A stretch of 5,209 bases of DNA from an uncultured Clostridia bacterium. Lineage in GTDB: Bacteria; Bacillota; Clostridia; UBA1381. Positions within the stretch are counted from its first letter, which is position 1. The number at the start of each line of letters is the position of its first letter. Below the pieces are notes generated by a model. It had not been told where the DNA came from, ran no database searches, and saw only the letters and a program-made list of their open reading frames with translations. The position numbers were made by a program, and so were the translations under genes. The stretch is from NCBI GenBank assembly GCA_934454215.1, contig CAKSGG010000203.1, positions 1 through 5,209 of the forward strand, given 5' to 3'. Shown here piece by piece: positions 4,830-5,209 of this stretch.

Positions 4830-5209
4830 TTACTCTTTATCTGTAATTTTCCAGTGTCCACTGAACCCACGCCCAACATAACATACATTATCCATTTCTT
4901 TTATATGACGCTTAATTGTTCTTGTACTTACACCTAATGCGATTGCCATTTTCTCTGTGTTGATTTTACTGTCTTTACGAATTAAGTCCAGGATCTGAGC
5001 ATCCAGTTTGTCTTGAGTGACATCTTGAGTGACATCTTGAGTGACATCTTGAGTGACACCATAGTTCAAATTCGGCATCACAACAGTAAACTGATATCTA
5101 TCTGAACGAAATGTTGGTCTTTTACCCTCACTATAATTAATTTGAAATTCATATCCACTAATAATCTTTCCAAATCCACTACCTTTACGCTCCATATATC
5201 CAAGCCTGT
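4830..5209 (-). CDS. 3' end of an AlbA_2/HATPase_c_4-type ATP-binding transcriptional regulator (partial)
   Basis: The frame is open to the right edge of the window, reading RLGYMERKGSGFGKI, so the internal Met at 5195 is not the start and the gene is cut by the window. The motif RLGY-MERxGSGFxKI followed by a strand rich in RPTFRSDRYQFTVVMP is characteristic of the C-terminal part of the HATPase_c_4 domain in proteins that begin with an AlbA_2 (Schlafen-like, formerly AAA_4) DNA-binding domain. A linker of four VTQD repeats follows, then a winged helix-turn-helix (about DAQILDLIRKDSKINTEKMA, IALGVSTRTIKRHIKEMD) and a terminal GRGFSGHWKI. Such proteins are predicted ATP-dependent transcriptional regulators and are frequent in mobile elements and genomic islands of Firmicutes. 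The visible part is about 125 residues; the N-terminal domain is inferred. It lies 70 bases upstream of the membrane protein gene on the same strand and might control it. Confidence 0.8.
   Translation of the reverse strand, partial: RLGYMERKGSGFGKIISGYEFQINYSEGKRPTFRSDRYQFTVVMPNLNYGVTQDVTQDVTQDVTQDKLDAQILDLIRKDSKINTEKMAIALGVSTRTIKRHIKEMDNVCYVGRGFSGHWKITDKE
5010..5057 (-). repeat. Four tandem 12-base repeats encoding (VTQD)4
   Basis: Four head-to-tail copies of a 12-base unit, GTCACTCAAGAT on the - strand, differ at one base only (the copy at 5010-5021 ends GAC, a silent change). They form the linker between the ATP-binding and winged-helix domains of the regulator. The unit is a multiple of three, so slippage would change linker length without breaking the frame. 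Similar short repeated linkers are seen in relatives of this family. Confidence 0.9.

Noticed and set aside
5010..5057. CRISPR-like array
   Set aside because: The 12-base units are directly abutting, lack spacers and are in frame inside a gene.

Overview
The window looks like part of an integrative or mobilizable element from a gut Firmicute, most likely Lachnospiraceae or a related Clostridia. This rests on strong AGGAG-type ribosome binding sites, a small ribbon-helix-helix mobilization protein of a kind common in Lachnospiraceae conjugative elements, a DUF6061-like small protein, and the 3' end of an AlbA_2/HATPase_c_4 ATP-binding regulator. No relaxase, integrase or type IV secretion gene lies inside the window, so the element is inferred from these accessory genes.

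Layout. Positions 1-393 hold no convincing protein gene. They contain a likely bidirectional terminator (78-119), a -10-like TATAAT (297-302) and a long hairpin (334-370) just before the first gene; the hairpin is a candidate oriT or leader structure. On the + strand, 394-774 (MobC-like) and 758-1009 (DUF6061-like) overlap by 17 bases and form a small operon that ends at a strong hairpin (1045-1087).

Everything to the right is on the - strand and visibly more AT-rich. Reading in the direction of transcription, it starts with the 3' end of the ATP-binding regulator (4830 to the right edge). An 823-residue protein with four N-terminal membrane segments follows (2288-4759). Its stop codon overlaps, in an ATGGATGA junction, the start of a 300-residue protein (1393-2295) whose middle part vaguely resembles a phage portal protein. 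After that lies a decayed Cys-rich reading frame (about 1118-1363) that keeps a protein-like sequence despite two in-frame stops.

How the genes may work together. The + strand pair belongs to DNA mobilization. The translationally coupled membrane/soluble pair has no function that I recognise. Its tight coupling, its AT-rich composition, and its place next to mobilization genes and an AlbA_2-type protein fit cargo of a mobile element. A two-component membrane-associated defence or element-maintenance system is the most interesting possibility, but this is inference and no catalytic motif is visible in either protein.
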